Below are positions 19,213 through 27,970 of a stretch of 64,000 nucleotides of DNA, piece by piece; position 1 is the first letter of the stretch; each line of letters opens with the position of its first letter. The notes under the pieces were generated by a model, which did not search any database, had not been told where the DNA came from, and worked only from the letters and a program-made list of their open reading frames with translations. The translations under genes were made by a program, and so were the position numbers. The stretch lies in the NCBI RefSeq assembly GCF_030532195.1, contig NZ_JAUNLP010000001.1, positions 410,669-474,668 on the forward strand, in the 5' to 3' direction. The DNA is from Corynebacterium sp. (GTDB lineage Bacteria > Actinomycetota > Actinomycetes > Mycobacteriales > Mycobacteriaceae).

Positions 19213-20193
19213 ATGGTAGACGCACCCCAACCGGGAGAAACAGTTCAGTCCAAGGGTAGCCGGAGACGAGCCGCTATCGCACTCGTTATCGCCATTGTTG
19301 CTATCCTCGGCGTCATTTTCGCCGCAAAGATTTTCCAAGATTCCCAGGCCGCAAAGCCAGTGGCAATCTCCAACCCGGAATTGCCCGCTGATGATTCGCC
19401 TGAGTGCGCCGCTCTCCTCGACCGCCTGCCTGACCACGCTGCCGGACTTGTCCGCGCGGAACTCGCAGATCCGGCGCCGGAAGGTGCAGCTGTGTACCGC
19501 AACCTGGAGCAGGATCGCATCACGCTTCGCTGTGGTGCACCGGTGCCGAGTCAATACAACGAGCTGGCCACCACCGAGGACATCGACGGCATTAAGTGGC
19601 TCCGCGTGGTAGACAGCACTGATGACTCACTGTCGACGTGGTTTACTGTCGGCCGCGAGCCAGTAGTAGCCATCACGCCAGAGGGCAATGCCGATGCCGA
19701 GGATGCCTTGCGCGATTTGTCTGAGGCGCTACGCCCGGACTCTGAGTACAAGAAGTCCCCTGAGCGCGGTGGCGTGCCGCTGGCGGAGTTGGCCGCACCG
19801 GAGGCCGATAATCGCTGCAGCGGTCTCGAGGCTGCACTGCCGCGCGACCTCGGTGAACGCCATCGCCTGAGTGACAAGGAAATGCCGAAGGGCCTGCCAA
19901 AGGACATGGTGATCTGGGGTGGCACTCCGGCAGATCCTGTGGTTCTGCGCTGCGGTGTCGACGAGCCAGCGGGCTACAGCGCCACCACGCAGCAGCTGAC
20001 GCAGATTGGTGACATTGTCTGGTTCAACGAACCATCGCTGTCCTCTGGTACCTCGGCCACCTGGTACGCGATGGGCCGCGAGCGCTTCGTCGCCGTTCAC
20101 CTGCCGATGTCGGAGACCGCATCACTTATGCCAGTGCTGTCGTCGGTCATCGCCGACAACCTGGAAAACATCTCGCCGAGCGAGGAAAAGTAA
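19213..20193 (+). CDS. Membrane-anchored protein with two DUF3515-like halves
   Basis: About 326 aa from the ATG at 19213 (MVDAPQPGETVQS). One N-terminal membrane helix (about residues 18-37) is followed by an extracytoplasmic part. DUF3515 proteins in this position (between thiL and ddlA in mycobacteria and corynebacteria) normally contain one such domain. Here two similar halves can be read. The first has CAALLDRLPD, ITLRCGAPVPSQY and WFTVGREPVVAI. The second has CSGLEAALPRD, VVLRCGVDEPAGY and WYAMGRERFVAV. Each half keeps paired Cys. The function is unknown. It ends 1 nt before the convergent ddlA. Confidence 0.85.
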   Translation: MVDAPQPGETVQSKGSRRRAAIALVIAIVAILGVIFAAKIFQDSQAAKPVAISNPELPADDSPECAALLDRLPDHAAGLVRAELADPAPEGAAVYRNLEQDRITLRCGAPVPSQYNELATTEDIDGIKWLRVVDSTDDSLSTWFTVGREPVVAITPEGNADAEDALRDLSEALRPDSEYKKSPERGGVPLAELAAPEADNRCSGLEAALPRDLGERHRLSDKEMPKGLPKDMVIWGGTPADPVVLRCGVDEPAGYSATTQQLTQIGDIVWFNEPSLSSGTSATWYAMGRERFVAVHLPMSETASLMPVLSSVIADNLENISPSEEK

Positions 20194-20194
20194 G

Positions 20195-21298
20195 TTATCG
20201 CCGAGCTACCAGCGCCCGCTCAATCAGGGCGCTGAGCAGCTCCTCATAGCTCACCCCGGAAGCCGCAAACATCTGCGGGTACATCGAAATCGGGGTGAAG
20301 CCCGGCATGGTGTTGACCTCATTGATCAGTGGACCGTTCTCGGTGACAAAGAAGTCCACACGAGTCAGCCCATCCGAACCGAGCGCCCGAAATGCGCGGC
20401 GCGCATCGGCTGTCAGCGCCGCCAGCACATCCTCCGGCAGCGGTGCCGGAATCTGGGCGGAGACCACATCGTCCAAGTACTTGGTCTCGAAACCGTAGAA
20501 GCCCTCATCAGAGTCCTCAGTACCTCGCAGCAGCGCGGGCACGGATACTTCCACGCTGCCGTCTGCACGCTGCAGCACGCCAATTTCTACCTCAGCGCCG
20601 TCAATGCCGGCCTCCACGATGACCTTCCAGTCATGCTGACGAGCAAGCTCCAGTGCCGCATCCAGTTCATCCCACTCGGCCACCCGAGAAATGCCGATGG
20701 ACGATCCACCGCGGGCAGGCTTGACAAACACCGGCAGCCCCAAGGTCTCCTTGTCTTCGTCGGAAAGCGCTTCGCCCTCGTGCAAAATGACCTGCTTGCC
20801 AATCGGCAGTCCCGCCGCGTGCAGCAGATTCTTTGTGCGTTCCTTATCCATACCGGCGGCGGAGGCGAGGACACCGGGGCCGACGTACGCGATACCGGAG
20901 AGCTCAAATAAGCCCTGAATCGTGCCGTCTTCACCGTTCGGACCGTGCAGGACAGGGAAAATAACGTCGACGGTGTCAAACACTTCGCCGGCACGCGAAC
21001 CCGTGACATAACGGAATTCGCCGCGGCGCGCAGGGCTGGTACTCAGCGCAATTTCCTCACCCGGAACAACCTCAGGCATGGTGCGTCCCTGTGTGCGCAG
21101 AGTGTCGGTGTCGTGCGTGCCGACGGTCCAGACGCCATCTTTGGTAATGCCAACGGGGACCACTCGGAAGCGGTCTGTATCCAGGTGATCCATGATTGCG
21201 CCGGCCGATACACAGGAGACGCTGTGCTCCGGGCTCGCGCCGCCGTAGATGACGGCGACGGAAATGCGGTCGGCAGAGGTGCTATTCGACGAAGTCAT
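20195..21298 (-). CDS. ddlA: D-alanine--D-alanine ligase
   Basis: ATP-grasp enzyme making the D-Ala-D-Ala dipeptide for peptidoglycan; 367 aa. Visible motifs are VIYGGASPEHSVS near the N-terminus, LHGPNGEDGTIQG, FVKPARGGSSIGISRV, and the C-terminal Mg2+ site LINEVNTMPGFTPISMYP. It follows gpsA by 35 nt in the same direction. Confidence 0.97.
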   Translation of the reverse strand: MTSSNSTSADRISVAVIYGGASPEHSVSCVSAGAIMDHLDTDRFRVVPVGITKDGVWTVGTHDTDTLRTQGRTMPEVVPGEEIALSTSPARRGEFRYVTGSRAGEVFDTVDVIFPVLHGPNGEDGTIQGLFELSGIAYVGPGVLASAAGMDKERTKNLLHAAGLPIGKQVILHEGEALSDEDKETLGLPVFVKPARGGSSIGISRVAEWDELDAALELARQHDWKVIVEAGIDGAEVEIGVLQRADGSVEVSVPALLRGTEDSDEGFYGFETKYLDDVVSAQIPAPLPEDVLAALTADARRAFRALGSDGLTRVDFFVTENGPLINEVNTMPGFTPISMYPQMFAASGVSYEELLSALIERALVARR

Positions 21299-21333
21299 GG
21301 TGACTAAGTTTAGCCCCGAGCCGCCTTAATTGG

Positions 21334-22332
21334 TTACTCCGCCTTGCGGCTGCGCCCCATCAGATCTCGAATAATCTTGTCAACCTTCTCGCCTTCGTGG
21401 CAAACGGCGTAAACGGCCTCGGTAATTGGCATTTCCACGCCATTGCGACGAGCCAGATCGCGCACGGAAATCGAGGAGATCACGCCCTCGGCGACCTGTC
21501 CGCGCGTGGCGTGCTGTGCCTGCTCCAAGGTGTCTCCACGACCGAGGCGGTCACCGAAGGTGCGGTTACGCGACAGCGGCGAGGAACACGTCGCCACTAG
21601 GTCGCCCAGGCCCGCCAGACCTGCGAACGTCTTTTCCTCGGCTCCGACGGCGTTGCCCAGACGCATGATTTCGGCCAGGCCACGGGTAATGATGGTCGCC
21701 AGCGTATTTTCCCCCAGCCCCTGACCAGAGGCCATACCGCAGGCCAGCGCAATAACGTTCTTACAGGCACCGCCAATCTCACAGCCGATGACATCGGTGT
21801 TGGTGTACGGGCGGAAGTAATTGGTCGCCACCGCCGCCTGAATCATCTTCGCGTTGTTCTCATCCGTGCAGGCAATCACTGTCGCCGCCGGCTGCTCCAG
21901 CGCCACCTCACGAGCCAGGTTCGGACCGGACAGCACAGCAATGCGTTCCGACGGCAGTTCAGTGACCTCCGCAATGACCTCACTCATACGCAGGTGCGTC
22001 TTCTTCTCCACTCCCTTGGCCAGGCTGAGCAGAATAGTTTCCGGCCCGAGGAGGTCTTTCCACTTAGCCAGGTTCTCGCGCAGCGTCTGGGAGGGAACAC
22101 CAAGGACGACGACGTCGGCGTCGGCAAGCGCGTATGCAGCATCGGAGGTCGCCTCGATGTTGTTCGGCAGGAACAGCCCCGGCAGATAGTCGTGATTTTC
22201 ACGCGAAATCTGAATGCGCTGTGCCTGCTCTTGGCGCCGCGACCACAGCTTCACCGGATTTCCGGCATCGGCAAAAACCTTGGCCAGTGTCGTGCCCCAT
22301 GAGCCGGCGCCCATTACTGCAATCTGTACCAT
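21334..22332 (-). CDS. gpsA: NAD(P)-dependent glycerol-3-phosphate dehydrogenase
   Basis: Makes sn-glycerol-3-phosphate for phospholipid synthesis; 332 aa. The dinucleotide fold is [35 protein letters not shown] and [18 protein letters not shown] contain the catalytic Lys and substrate-binding residues. It is the first gene of a gpsA-ddlA unit, divergent from mutT1. Confidence 0.97.
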   Translation of the reverse strand: MVQIAVMGAGSWGTTLAKVFADAGNPVKLWSRRQEQAQRIQISRENHDYLPGLFLPNNIEATSDAAYALADADVVVLGVPSQTLRENLAKWKDLLGPETILLSLAKGVEKKTHLRMSEVIAEVTELPSERIAVLSGPNLAREVALEQPAATVIACTDENNAKMIQAAVATNYFRPYTNTDVIGCEIGGACKNVIALACGMASGQGLGENTLATIITRGLAEIMRLGNAVGAEEKTFAGLAGLGDLVATCSSPLSRNRTFGDRLGRGDTLEQAQHATRGQVAEGVISSISVRDLARRNGVEMPITEAVYAVCHEGEKVDKIIRDLMGRSRKAE

Positions 22333-22452
22333 CGTCGCGACCTCTCATCCGTTACTTAAAATTGTGAGCGAGTTCCCACAAGTCTAGCGAGACGTGCTCC
22401 CGCCAGCGATACTAAACTAGGTCGGCGATACAGCACTGAAAGGGGATTCACG

Positions 22453-23436
22453 ATGATGCACGAAGAGGACAAAGACCTTAAGGGCGATACATCTGTGACT
22501 GGCCGCCTGCGCCAAATTCCGACGAAGCCAGGCCAGGACGTGACCAAGCCGACCTACGCAGCAGGCGCAGTTCTGTGGCGCGGTGATGTCAAGAACCCTG
22601 AAATTTGTGTCATCCACCGCCCTTCTTATGACGACTGGTCTCTGCCGAAGGGCAAGCTCGATGCCGGTGAGAATCTGATTGCCACCGCTGTGCGTGAGAT
22701 TTGGGAAGAAACCGGCTACGAGGTGCGCCTGGGCAAGCTCGTCGGAAACGTCTCCTACCCTGTCGCAGGCCGCACCAAGCTGGTTTGGTACTGGACCGCC
22801 GAGGTTATCAATGGTGACTTCGAGCAGAACTCCGAGGTCAACGAGCTGCGCTGGGTTTCCTGGGACGAGGCGGAAAAGCTAGTTTCCTACGAGCTGGACC
22901 GCGGTGTGCTGCAAAAGGCCCGCAAGCGCATGAACAATGAGCCGGACACTCGTCTGATTCTGGTGCGTCACGGCCGCGCTCACCGTCGCGCCAATTGGAG
23001 CGGCAACGATGCGCTGCGTCCGCTGGATAAGAAGGGCCGCCGCCAGGCTGAGCTGTTGGTCTCCGAGCTGGAGGGATTCCGCCCAGAGCGCATCTACTCC
23101 GCTGAGCCGGTTCGCTGCCAGGACACCGTCGCGCCGTTGGCCGCTGAGCTGGGTCTGCAGGTCACCGTCGACGAGCGCCTCGGCGATAACCACTGGATTG
23201 CCAACCAGGTTGAGTCCAAGAAGGCATTTGAGGAGATTGTCGCCCAGGGCGGCGTCAGCGTAATTTGCTCACAGGGCATCACCATCCCCGATCTGCTGGC
23301 AGCTTGGTCCGCCGAGGGCACCCTGCCCTTCGATGACGAGATTCTGTGCAAGAAGGGTTCGGCGTGGGTGCTCGGCTTCAACGACGGTGTGATGACCACC
23401 GCCGATTACTACGCCTCTGCCCTGCCGGTGAAGTAG
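22453..23436 (+). CDS. mutT1: MutT1-like Nudix hydrolase with histidine phosphatase domain
   Basis: Two-domain sanitation enzyme, 327 aa. The N-terminal Nudix box spans GKLDAGEN...REIWEETGY. The C-terminal histidine-phosphatase domain begins LILVRHGRAHRR. This architecture matches mycobacterial MutT1, which converts 8-oxo-dGTP/GTP to the diphosphate and on to the monophosphate. The likely start is ATG 22453 or the adjacent ATG 22456, after a GAAAGGGG site. It ends only 4 nt before the convergent pnkp gene. Confidence 0.93.
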   Translation: MMHEEDKDLKGDTSVTGRLRQIPTKPGQDVTKPTYAAGAVLWRGDVKNPEICVIHRPSYDDWSLPKGKLDAGENLIATAVREIWEETGYEVRLGKLVGNVSYPVAGRTKLVWYWTAEVINGDFEQNSEVNELRWVSWDEAEKLVSYELDRGVLQKARKRMNNEPDTRLILVRHGRAHRRANWSGNDALRPLDKKGRRQAELLVSELEGFRPERIYSAEPVRCQDTVAPLAAELGLQVTVDERLGDNHWIANQVESKKAFEEIVAQGGVSVICSQGITIPDLLAAWSAEGTLPFDDEILCKKGSAWVLGFNDGVMTTADYYASALPVK

Positions 23437-23440
23437 TTTC

Positions 23441-25909
23441 CTAGAGTCTCGGATTCATTGGCTCTGACTCCAGCGCCAACACGCCGAAGACCGGGACATG
23501 GATCCGATGCAACGGCTCGCCAGCCGCCAGACGTTCCAGCGCCTCAATGCCCAGCGCATACTCGCGCAGCGCCGAGGACTGCTTATGCTGCAAGTTTCGC
23601 TGCTTCAGTCGCTCCAGACGTTGCGGGTGCAGGTAGTCATGACCGTAAATCATGCGCAGATAATCCCGTCCGCGCACCTTCATGCCCGGCTGTGCATGCC
23701 GTGATACTCCTGCGTTTTCCATCGGCTTGACGACGATTCCCTCGCCACCCGATTCCGTTAGCTGCAACCACCACTGCGCTGCTGCCTGCGTTTCCTGGGA
23801 GTCGCCGGGGTTCAGCACGTAGCGACGGGTGTGCCGGAAAATCTCACTGTCAGCTGCAACCAGTTTGTCCGCGATGTCAAGGTGCCATGAATGTGGCTGG
23901 TGGTGCCACGTGGCATCTTCACTGGCCAACACTTGGAACGGCGCGAACTGAATGTTCTTGTCGCTGTCGACATAGCGGTTATAGGCGGCACGGAACTGCT
24001 CGAGTTCACGCAGCGTCTGATCAGGCGCCGGACCATCGACGTCTACTCCCCTCGCAGTTGCCGCATGGAGGGCTGCGGTGAGTTCGGTCGCAGCACCAAT
24101 ACCTGCGGCAGCGGTGGGCGCGTAGAGGTCGTCGATAAGCCCCTGTGCCTTCAGATTCCACGGCAGCATTTCACCGTCGAGCAGTACCCAATCGCCGAAC
24201 TGCTCAAACAGGCCCGCGTGCTCGGCGGCTTCCGTCATTTTCTTCAGTGCTGGATTATCCCCATTGAAGAAAGCCCGACCCGTGCGGGTGTATGCATAAG
24301 TGGCATCGCCAAAACGAGTCGTTGCTCCAGGGCGGACGAGACACAGTACCGCGCGGGACCCCATGTGCTTTTCTTGGCAAATCACCTGGTCAGTGTGCTC
24401 GGTATAGTAGCGGAACGCCTCTTCCGGGTGCTCCAAGAAACCGTCCCGCCGCGCAGTCGGCGCCGGTGACATCGTCGGTGGCAGGTAGGGAATCTTTTCT
24501 GGGGCAAGCGTAAAGCGACTGATGGTTTCCAGTGCCGCGGTGGCACGGTCATCATCAATGCGGATGCGACCATGGCGGGAAGTCTGAATACCGTCGATAC
24601 CGAGTACGTCGGTAATCCGCAGCTCGGACTCTGGGCGCTCTGGCGTGCTACGCACGGGTGCTTCCCACCACGTCTGTGCGGCATCGACCTGCACGGTGTC
24701 CAGTTCTGGGTAGCGCAGTGCAGAGAGCTTGCCGCCGAAGACACAACCGGTGTCAATGCACATAGTGTTGTTGACCCAGCGCAGCCGCGTAGTCTCCATG
24801 TGGCCATAGACCACGCGGGCACTGCCGCGATAGTCAGCTGCCCAGTCAAGGCGTTCAGGCAGGCCGTTTTCATCGAGGTTTCCAGTTGTTGCTCCGTAGA
24901 GCGCGAACTCGCGCACCTTTCCAGAGGCACGACCATGAAAGTACTCCGGCAGACCCGCGTGGGCCACCACCAGGGAGCCGTCGTCAAGCACGAAGTGCAC
25001 GGGCAAGTCGTCGATAAAATCGCGCACCTGCTTGCGGAACTCTGGGGTTTCGCCTGACAGCTGCTCCAGCGTTTCGGCCAATCCGTGTTTCGTCGTGACG
25101 TTGTGGCCGTCGAGCGCGCGCACCAACTTCGAGTCATGATTTCCCGGCACACAGAGCGCATTTCCGGCACCAACCATGCCCATGACCAGCTTCAATACCG
25201 CAGGACTATTCGGACCGCGGTCCACCAAATCGCCGACGAAAATAGCCGTGCGGCCATCGGAGTGATGAGCATTTTTGCCGTCCGCAGACAGCTCATATCC
25301 AAGCTTGCCCAGCAGTTTGGTCAACTCGTCGAAACAGCCATGGATATCGCCAATGATGTCAAAGGGACCGTGGAGATTACTGCGGTCGACCTTCAACGGT
25401 GTGCGTTCAATGGTGACATCATTGATTTCCGCCGCAGAATTGAGCACGAAGACATTGTGAATCTTCTCCCGCTTGATGTGCTTCAGCCCTCGGCGAAGGT
25501 CACGGTGCTGGCGCTCCAACACTTTGGCGCCGAAATCGCGGTCAGTGCGCTCAGCATGCCGCTTCTTCACTTCTGCCAACGGCAAATTCAAAACAATCGC
25601 CGCGCTCAACGCATTGTGGCTGCGCGCCAGCTTCACCAGCCGAGCGCGGTCCTGTGGCTTCACATTCGTCGCATCGACCACCGTGAGCAGACCTGCGTCG
25701 AGGCGCTTACCAACGATTGACTCCAGCAGCTCAAAGGCAGGCGCGGTCGCCGCTTGGTTATTCGGGTCATTGGAGACAATCCCGCGACAGGTATCTGAAG
25801 AAACCACCTCAAATGGGCCGAAGTGCCGCGCCGCAAAAGTCGACTTACCGGCACCTGAAACACCAACCAGCATGACCAGGCTGAGGTTCGGAATAGAAAT
25901 CACGCTCAT
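23441..25909 (-). CDS. pnkp: Pnkp: polynucleotide kinase-phosphatase-ligase (bacterial RNA repair)
   Basis: Three catalytic modules in 822 aa. (1) N-terminal 5'-kinase: P-loop GVSGAGKST at 16-24 and VVDATNVKP at 78-85. (2) Central calcineurin-like 2',3'-phosphatase: GDIHG 187-191, GDLVDRGP 226-233, GNHD 256-259, His317 and His370. (3) C-terminal ligase-type adenylyltransferase: nucleotidyl Lys514 in EKHMGSRA, motif III-like LLDGEM at 576-581, motif IV EGIVVKP at 723-729, and MKVRGRDYLR. This matches bacterial Pnkp, which heals and, with Hen1, seals cleaved RNA. All signature residues are present, so it should be active. It starts 2 nt after hen1. Confidence 0.94.
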   Translation of the reverse strand: MSVISIPNLSLVMLVGVSGAGKSTFAARHFGPFEVVSSDTCRGIVSNDPNNQAATAPAFELLESIVGKRLDAGLLTVVDATNVKPQDRARLVKLARSHNALSAAIVLNLPLAEVKKRHAERTDRDFGAKVLERQHRDLRRGLKHIKREKIHNVFVLNSAAEINDVTIERTPLKVDRSNLHGPFDIIGDIHGCFDELTKLLGKLGYELSADGKNAHHSDGRTAIFVGDLVDRGPNSPAVLKLVMGMVGAGNALCVPGNHDSKLVRALDGHNVTTKHGLAETLEQLSGETPEFRKQVRDFIDDLPVHFVLDDGSLVVAHAGLPEYFHGRASGKVREFALYGATTGNLDENGLPERLDWAADYRGSARVVYGHMETTRLRWVNNTMCIDTGCVFGGKLSALRYPELDTVQVDAAQTWWEAPVRSTPERPESELRITDVLGIDGIQTSRHGRIRIDDDRATAALETISRFTLAPEKIPYLPPTMSPAPTARRDGFLEHPEEAFRYYTEHTDQVICQEKHMGSRAVLCLVRPGATTRFGDATYAYTRTGRAFFNGDNPALKKMTEAAEHAGLFEQFGDWVLLDGEMLPWNLKAQGLIDDLYAPTAAAGIGAATELTAALHAATARGVDVDGPAPDQTLRELEQFRAAYNRYVDSDKNIQFAPFQVLASEDATWHHQPHSWHLDIADKLVAADSEIFRHTRRYVLNPGDSQETQAAAQWWLQLTESGGEGIVVKPMENAGVSRHAQPGMKVRGRDYLRMIYGHDYLHPQRLERLKQRNLQHKQSSALREYALGIEALERLAAGEPLHRIHVPVFGVLALESEPMNPRL

Positions 25910-25911
25910 GA

Positions 25912-27270
25912 TTAGTTCTCCTCCGCCACGGTGAAATCGTAGGAAAATACTGCCATTTGTGTCGGTTGACCATGCGTTTGATCTATGTCACCGATGCCGT
26001 CAAAATCCACCAGATAGTTGAATTTCTCCGCCACCGTCTTCGCCCACTGCTGAAATTCAGCTCTGCTGAACTCAAATCGGTGATCCAAGTGACGGAATTC
26101 GCCTTCCGCCAAATTTGGATAACACGCGTTGTACTCGCTATTAGGCGTGGTGACGATGACATATTGCGGGCGCGCATGCCCAAAGATATTGCGTTCCAGC
26201 GCAGGCAGGCGGTCTATATCAATATGCTCAATGACCTCCATCAAAATGGCCACGTCCATATCCGCAATGCGCTCATCGGCATACGTCACCGATGACTGGA
26301 AAAGCTCAAGCCGCTCAGCTTTGCGCTCCGGCATGCGGTCCACATTTAGCGCCTTGTGCGCCTTGGCAAGTTCCACCGGCGAGACATCCGTGCCGACAAC
26401 CTGCGCGATTCGCGGATTCTCCAACAGCGGCCCGAGCAGCACGCCAGAGCCACATCCGATATCCACCACGCTGCGCGGGCGCAGTGCATTTACCTCGCGC
26501 AATACGCGCTCTTGCCGCTGACGATTCAGCGGTTTTTCGCTTCTATGCACGTCGACATTCCCGGCGAGCTTGACGACGGCTTCGTTGACCAGCCCTCGCT
26601 GATCAGCAAGGTAGCGTCCCAGGATTTTCTCCCGCTGCGGATGCGTTGGCAGCCAGTCCTGAGCTCGGGAGACCAACTTATCGATTTCACGGTCATCAAC
26701 CCAATAGTGCTTCCCGCCATCGAGCACAGGCAGCAAAATATACAGGTGATTGAGCAAATCGCGCACAGTTGCGGAGCCCGAGAGAGTCACCGTCGGTGAG
26801 AACTTCTGACCTGCGATATTGTTGGAAAAATCACACGCCACCACCCACCCGAGCGGCTCAAATAGGGCACGGATTTCTTCCTCTGTTCCGGGCACCGCAG
26901 CGACCGTCGCGGTGAGCTCGCTTGCGGCTTCGTCGTAATGCGAGGGCTTCCCCATCGTCATCGCCGTAGAAAAGACGGACTTCAGCGCCACGGTCAGAAG
27001 TGATGACGCTGCCCACTGCCGGTCATTGATGTAGCCGGTCAGATTGAATGTATCGGCGCGGTACTGCTTGAGGCGAAGCAGCTCATCGCGATCGATAACA
27101 ACCCACAGGCTCGCCGTGCATTCGCTATCGGTGGCCTGCGGGAAGAAAACCCTGGCGACACCGAACTTTAATGTGGCCTCATGCACGCGATCGGGATGCT
27201 TTCGCAGAATAAATCCCAGATCACGTGCAGAATCATCAGGCCGAGCGTGTTTGGTGATTGCCAGATACAT
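25912..27270 (-). CDS. hen1: Hen1: RNA 3'-terminal ribose 2'-O-methyltransferase
   Basis: Partner of Pnkp, 452 aa. The N-terminal ~230 residues form the bacterial Hen1-specific domain that in characterised systems activates Pnkp ligation. The C-terminal methyltransferase has SAM motif VDIGCGSG at 269-276. The Hen1 metal site reads Glu345, Glu348 and His349 (MEVIEHI) with His394 (EFRHLDHRF). In known systems Hen1 methylates the 2'-OH of the broken 3' end before ligation, making the repaired RNA resistant to the same ribotoxin. It is the first gene of the pair, 56 nt downstream of leuD; a palindrome lies in that gap. Confidence 0.94.
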   Translation of the reverse strand: MYLAITKHARPDDSARDLGFILRKHPDRVHEATLKFGVARVFFPQATDSECTASLWVVIDRDELLRLKQYRADTFNLTGYINDRQWAASSLLTVALKSVFSTAMTMGKPSHYDEAASELTATVAAVPGTEEEIRALFEPLGWVVACDFSNNIAGQKFSPTVTLSGSATVRDLLNHLYILLPVLDGGKHYWVDDREIDKLVSRAQDWLPTHPQREKILGRYLADQRGLVNEAVVKLAGNVDVHRSEKPLNRQRQERVLREVNALRPRSVVDIGCGSGVLLGPLLENPRIAQVVGTDVSPVELAKAHKALNVDRMPERKAERLELFQSSVTYADERIADMDVAILMEVIEHIDIDRLPALERNIFGHARPQYVIVTTPNSEYNACYPNLAEGEFRHLDHRFEFSRAEFQQWAKTVAEKFNYLVDFDGIGDIDQTHGQPTQMAVFSYDFTVAEEN

Positions 27271-27301
27271 GCGGCAAGTCTAACGCCGCCGCAGATTGAA
27301 A

Positions 27302-27320
27302 TGTTCGTTTTTTTCGAACA
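27302..27320. promoter_or_regulatory. Palindrome upstream of hen1, candidate operator
   Basis: Perfect inverted repeat TGTTCG-N7-CGAACA in the 56-nt gap between leuD and hen1, 32 nt before the hen1 start. On the minus (coding) strand no T-run follows, so it is not a terminator. Its half-sites are in the opposite orientation to the actinobacterial LexA box. A regulator for the RNA-repair genes is only a guess. Confidence 0.35.
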
Positions 27321-27326
27321 GGAAGA

Positions 27327-27917
27327 CTACAGCGTTTTCGGCTTGTGGGCCGGACGATTCTTTTCGTAGGCCACAATATCCTCTTCATTGCGGAGCGTCA
27401 GGGAGACGTCGTCAAGCCCCTCCATCAGACGCCAGCGAGTGTAATCGTCAACCTCGAACGGGAAGACCTGATCGCCTGCCTCAACGGTGCGGGTCTCCAG
27501 GTTGACGGTGAGCTCCATGCCCGGGTTGGCTTCGAGCAGCTTCCACAGCAGCTCGACGTCGGACTGTTCCATCTGTGCAGCCAGCAGACCGGACTTGCCG
27601 GCGTTGCCGCGGAAGATATCGGCAAAGCGGGAGGAAATGACGACGCGGAAGCCGTAGTCCATCAGCGCCCAGACGGCGTGCTCGCGAGAGGAACCGGTAC
27701 CGAAGTCCGGTCCTGCAACGAGGATGGAGCCCTTGGCGTACTCCGGGCGGTTGAGCACGAAGTCGGACTCGTTATTGCGCCAGTTGCTAAACAGGCCATC
27801 TTCAAAGCCGGTGCGAGTAACACGCTTCAAGTAGACAGCCGGGATGATTTGGTCGGTGTCCACGTTGGAACGCTGCAGAGGAACGCCGACGCCGGTGTGA
27901 GTATCAAACTTTTCCAT
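27327..27917 (-). CDS. leuD: 3-isopropylmalate dehydratase small subunit
   Basis: Small (swivel) subunit of isopropylmalate isomerase in leucine synthesis, 196 aa. [20 protein letters not shown] and [17 protein letters not shown] are family signatures. It lies 53 nt after leuC and is surely its operon partner; the two form a heterodimer that holds the Fe-S cluster. Confidence 0.97.
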   Translation of the reverse strand: MEKFDTHTGVGVPLQRSNVDTDQIIPAVYLKRVTRTGFEDGLFSNWRNNESDFVLNRPEYAKGSILVAGPDFGTGSSREHAVWALMDYGFRVVISSRFADIFRGNAGKSGLLAAQMEQSDVELLWKLLEANPGMELTVNLETRTVEAGDQVFPFEVDDYTRWRLMEGLDDVSLTLRNEEDIVAYEKNRPAHKPKTL

Positions 27918-27970
27918 GGTGAGAGGTCCTTAGAAGTTCTGTGTGGGGCTAGGTGTAAAAGTTCGGCTGT

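Noticed and set aside
27302..27320. LexA/SOS box before hen1
   Set aside because: The palindrome reads GTTCG...CGAAC, the reverse orientation of the actinobacterial SOS box (CGAAC...GTTCG), and the spacing is wrong.
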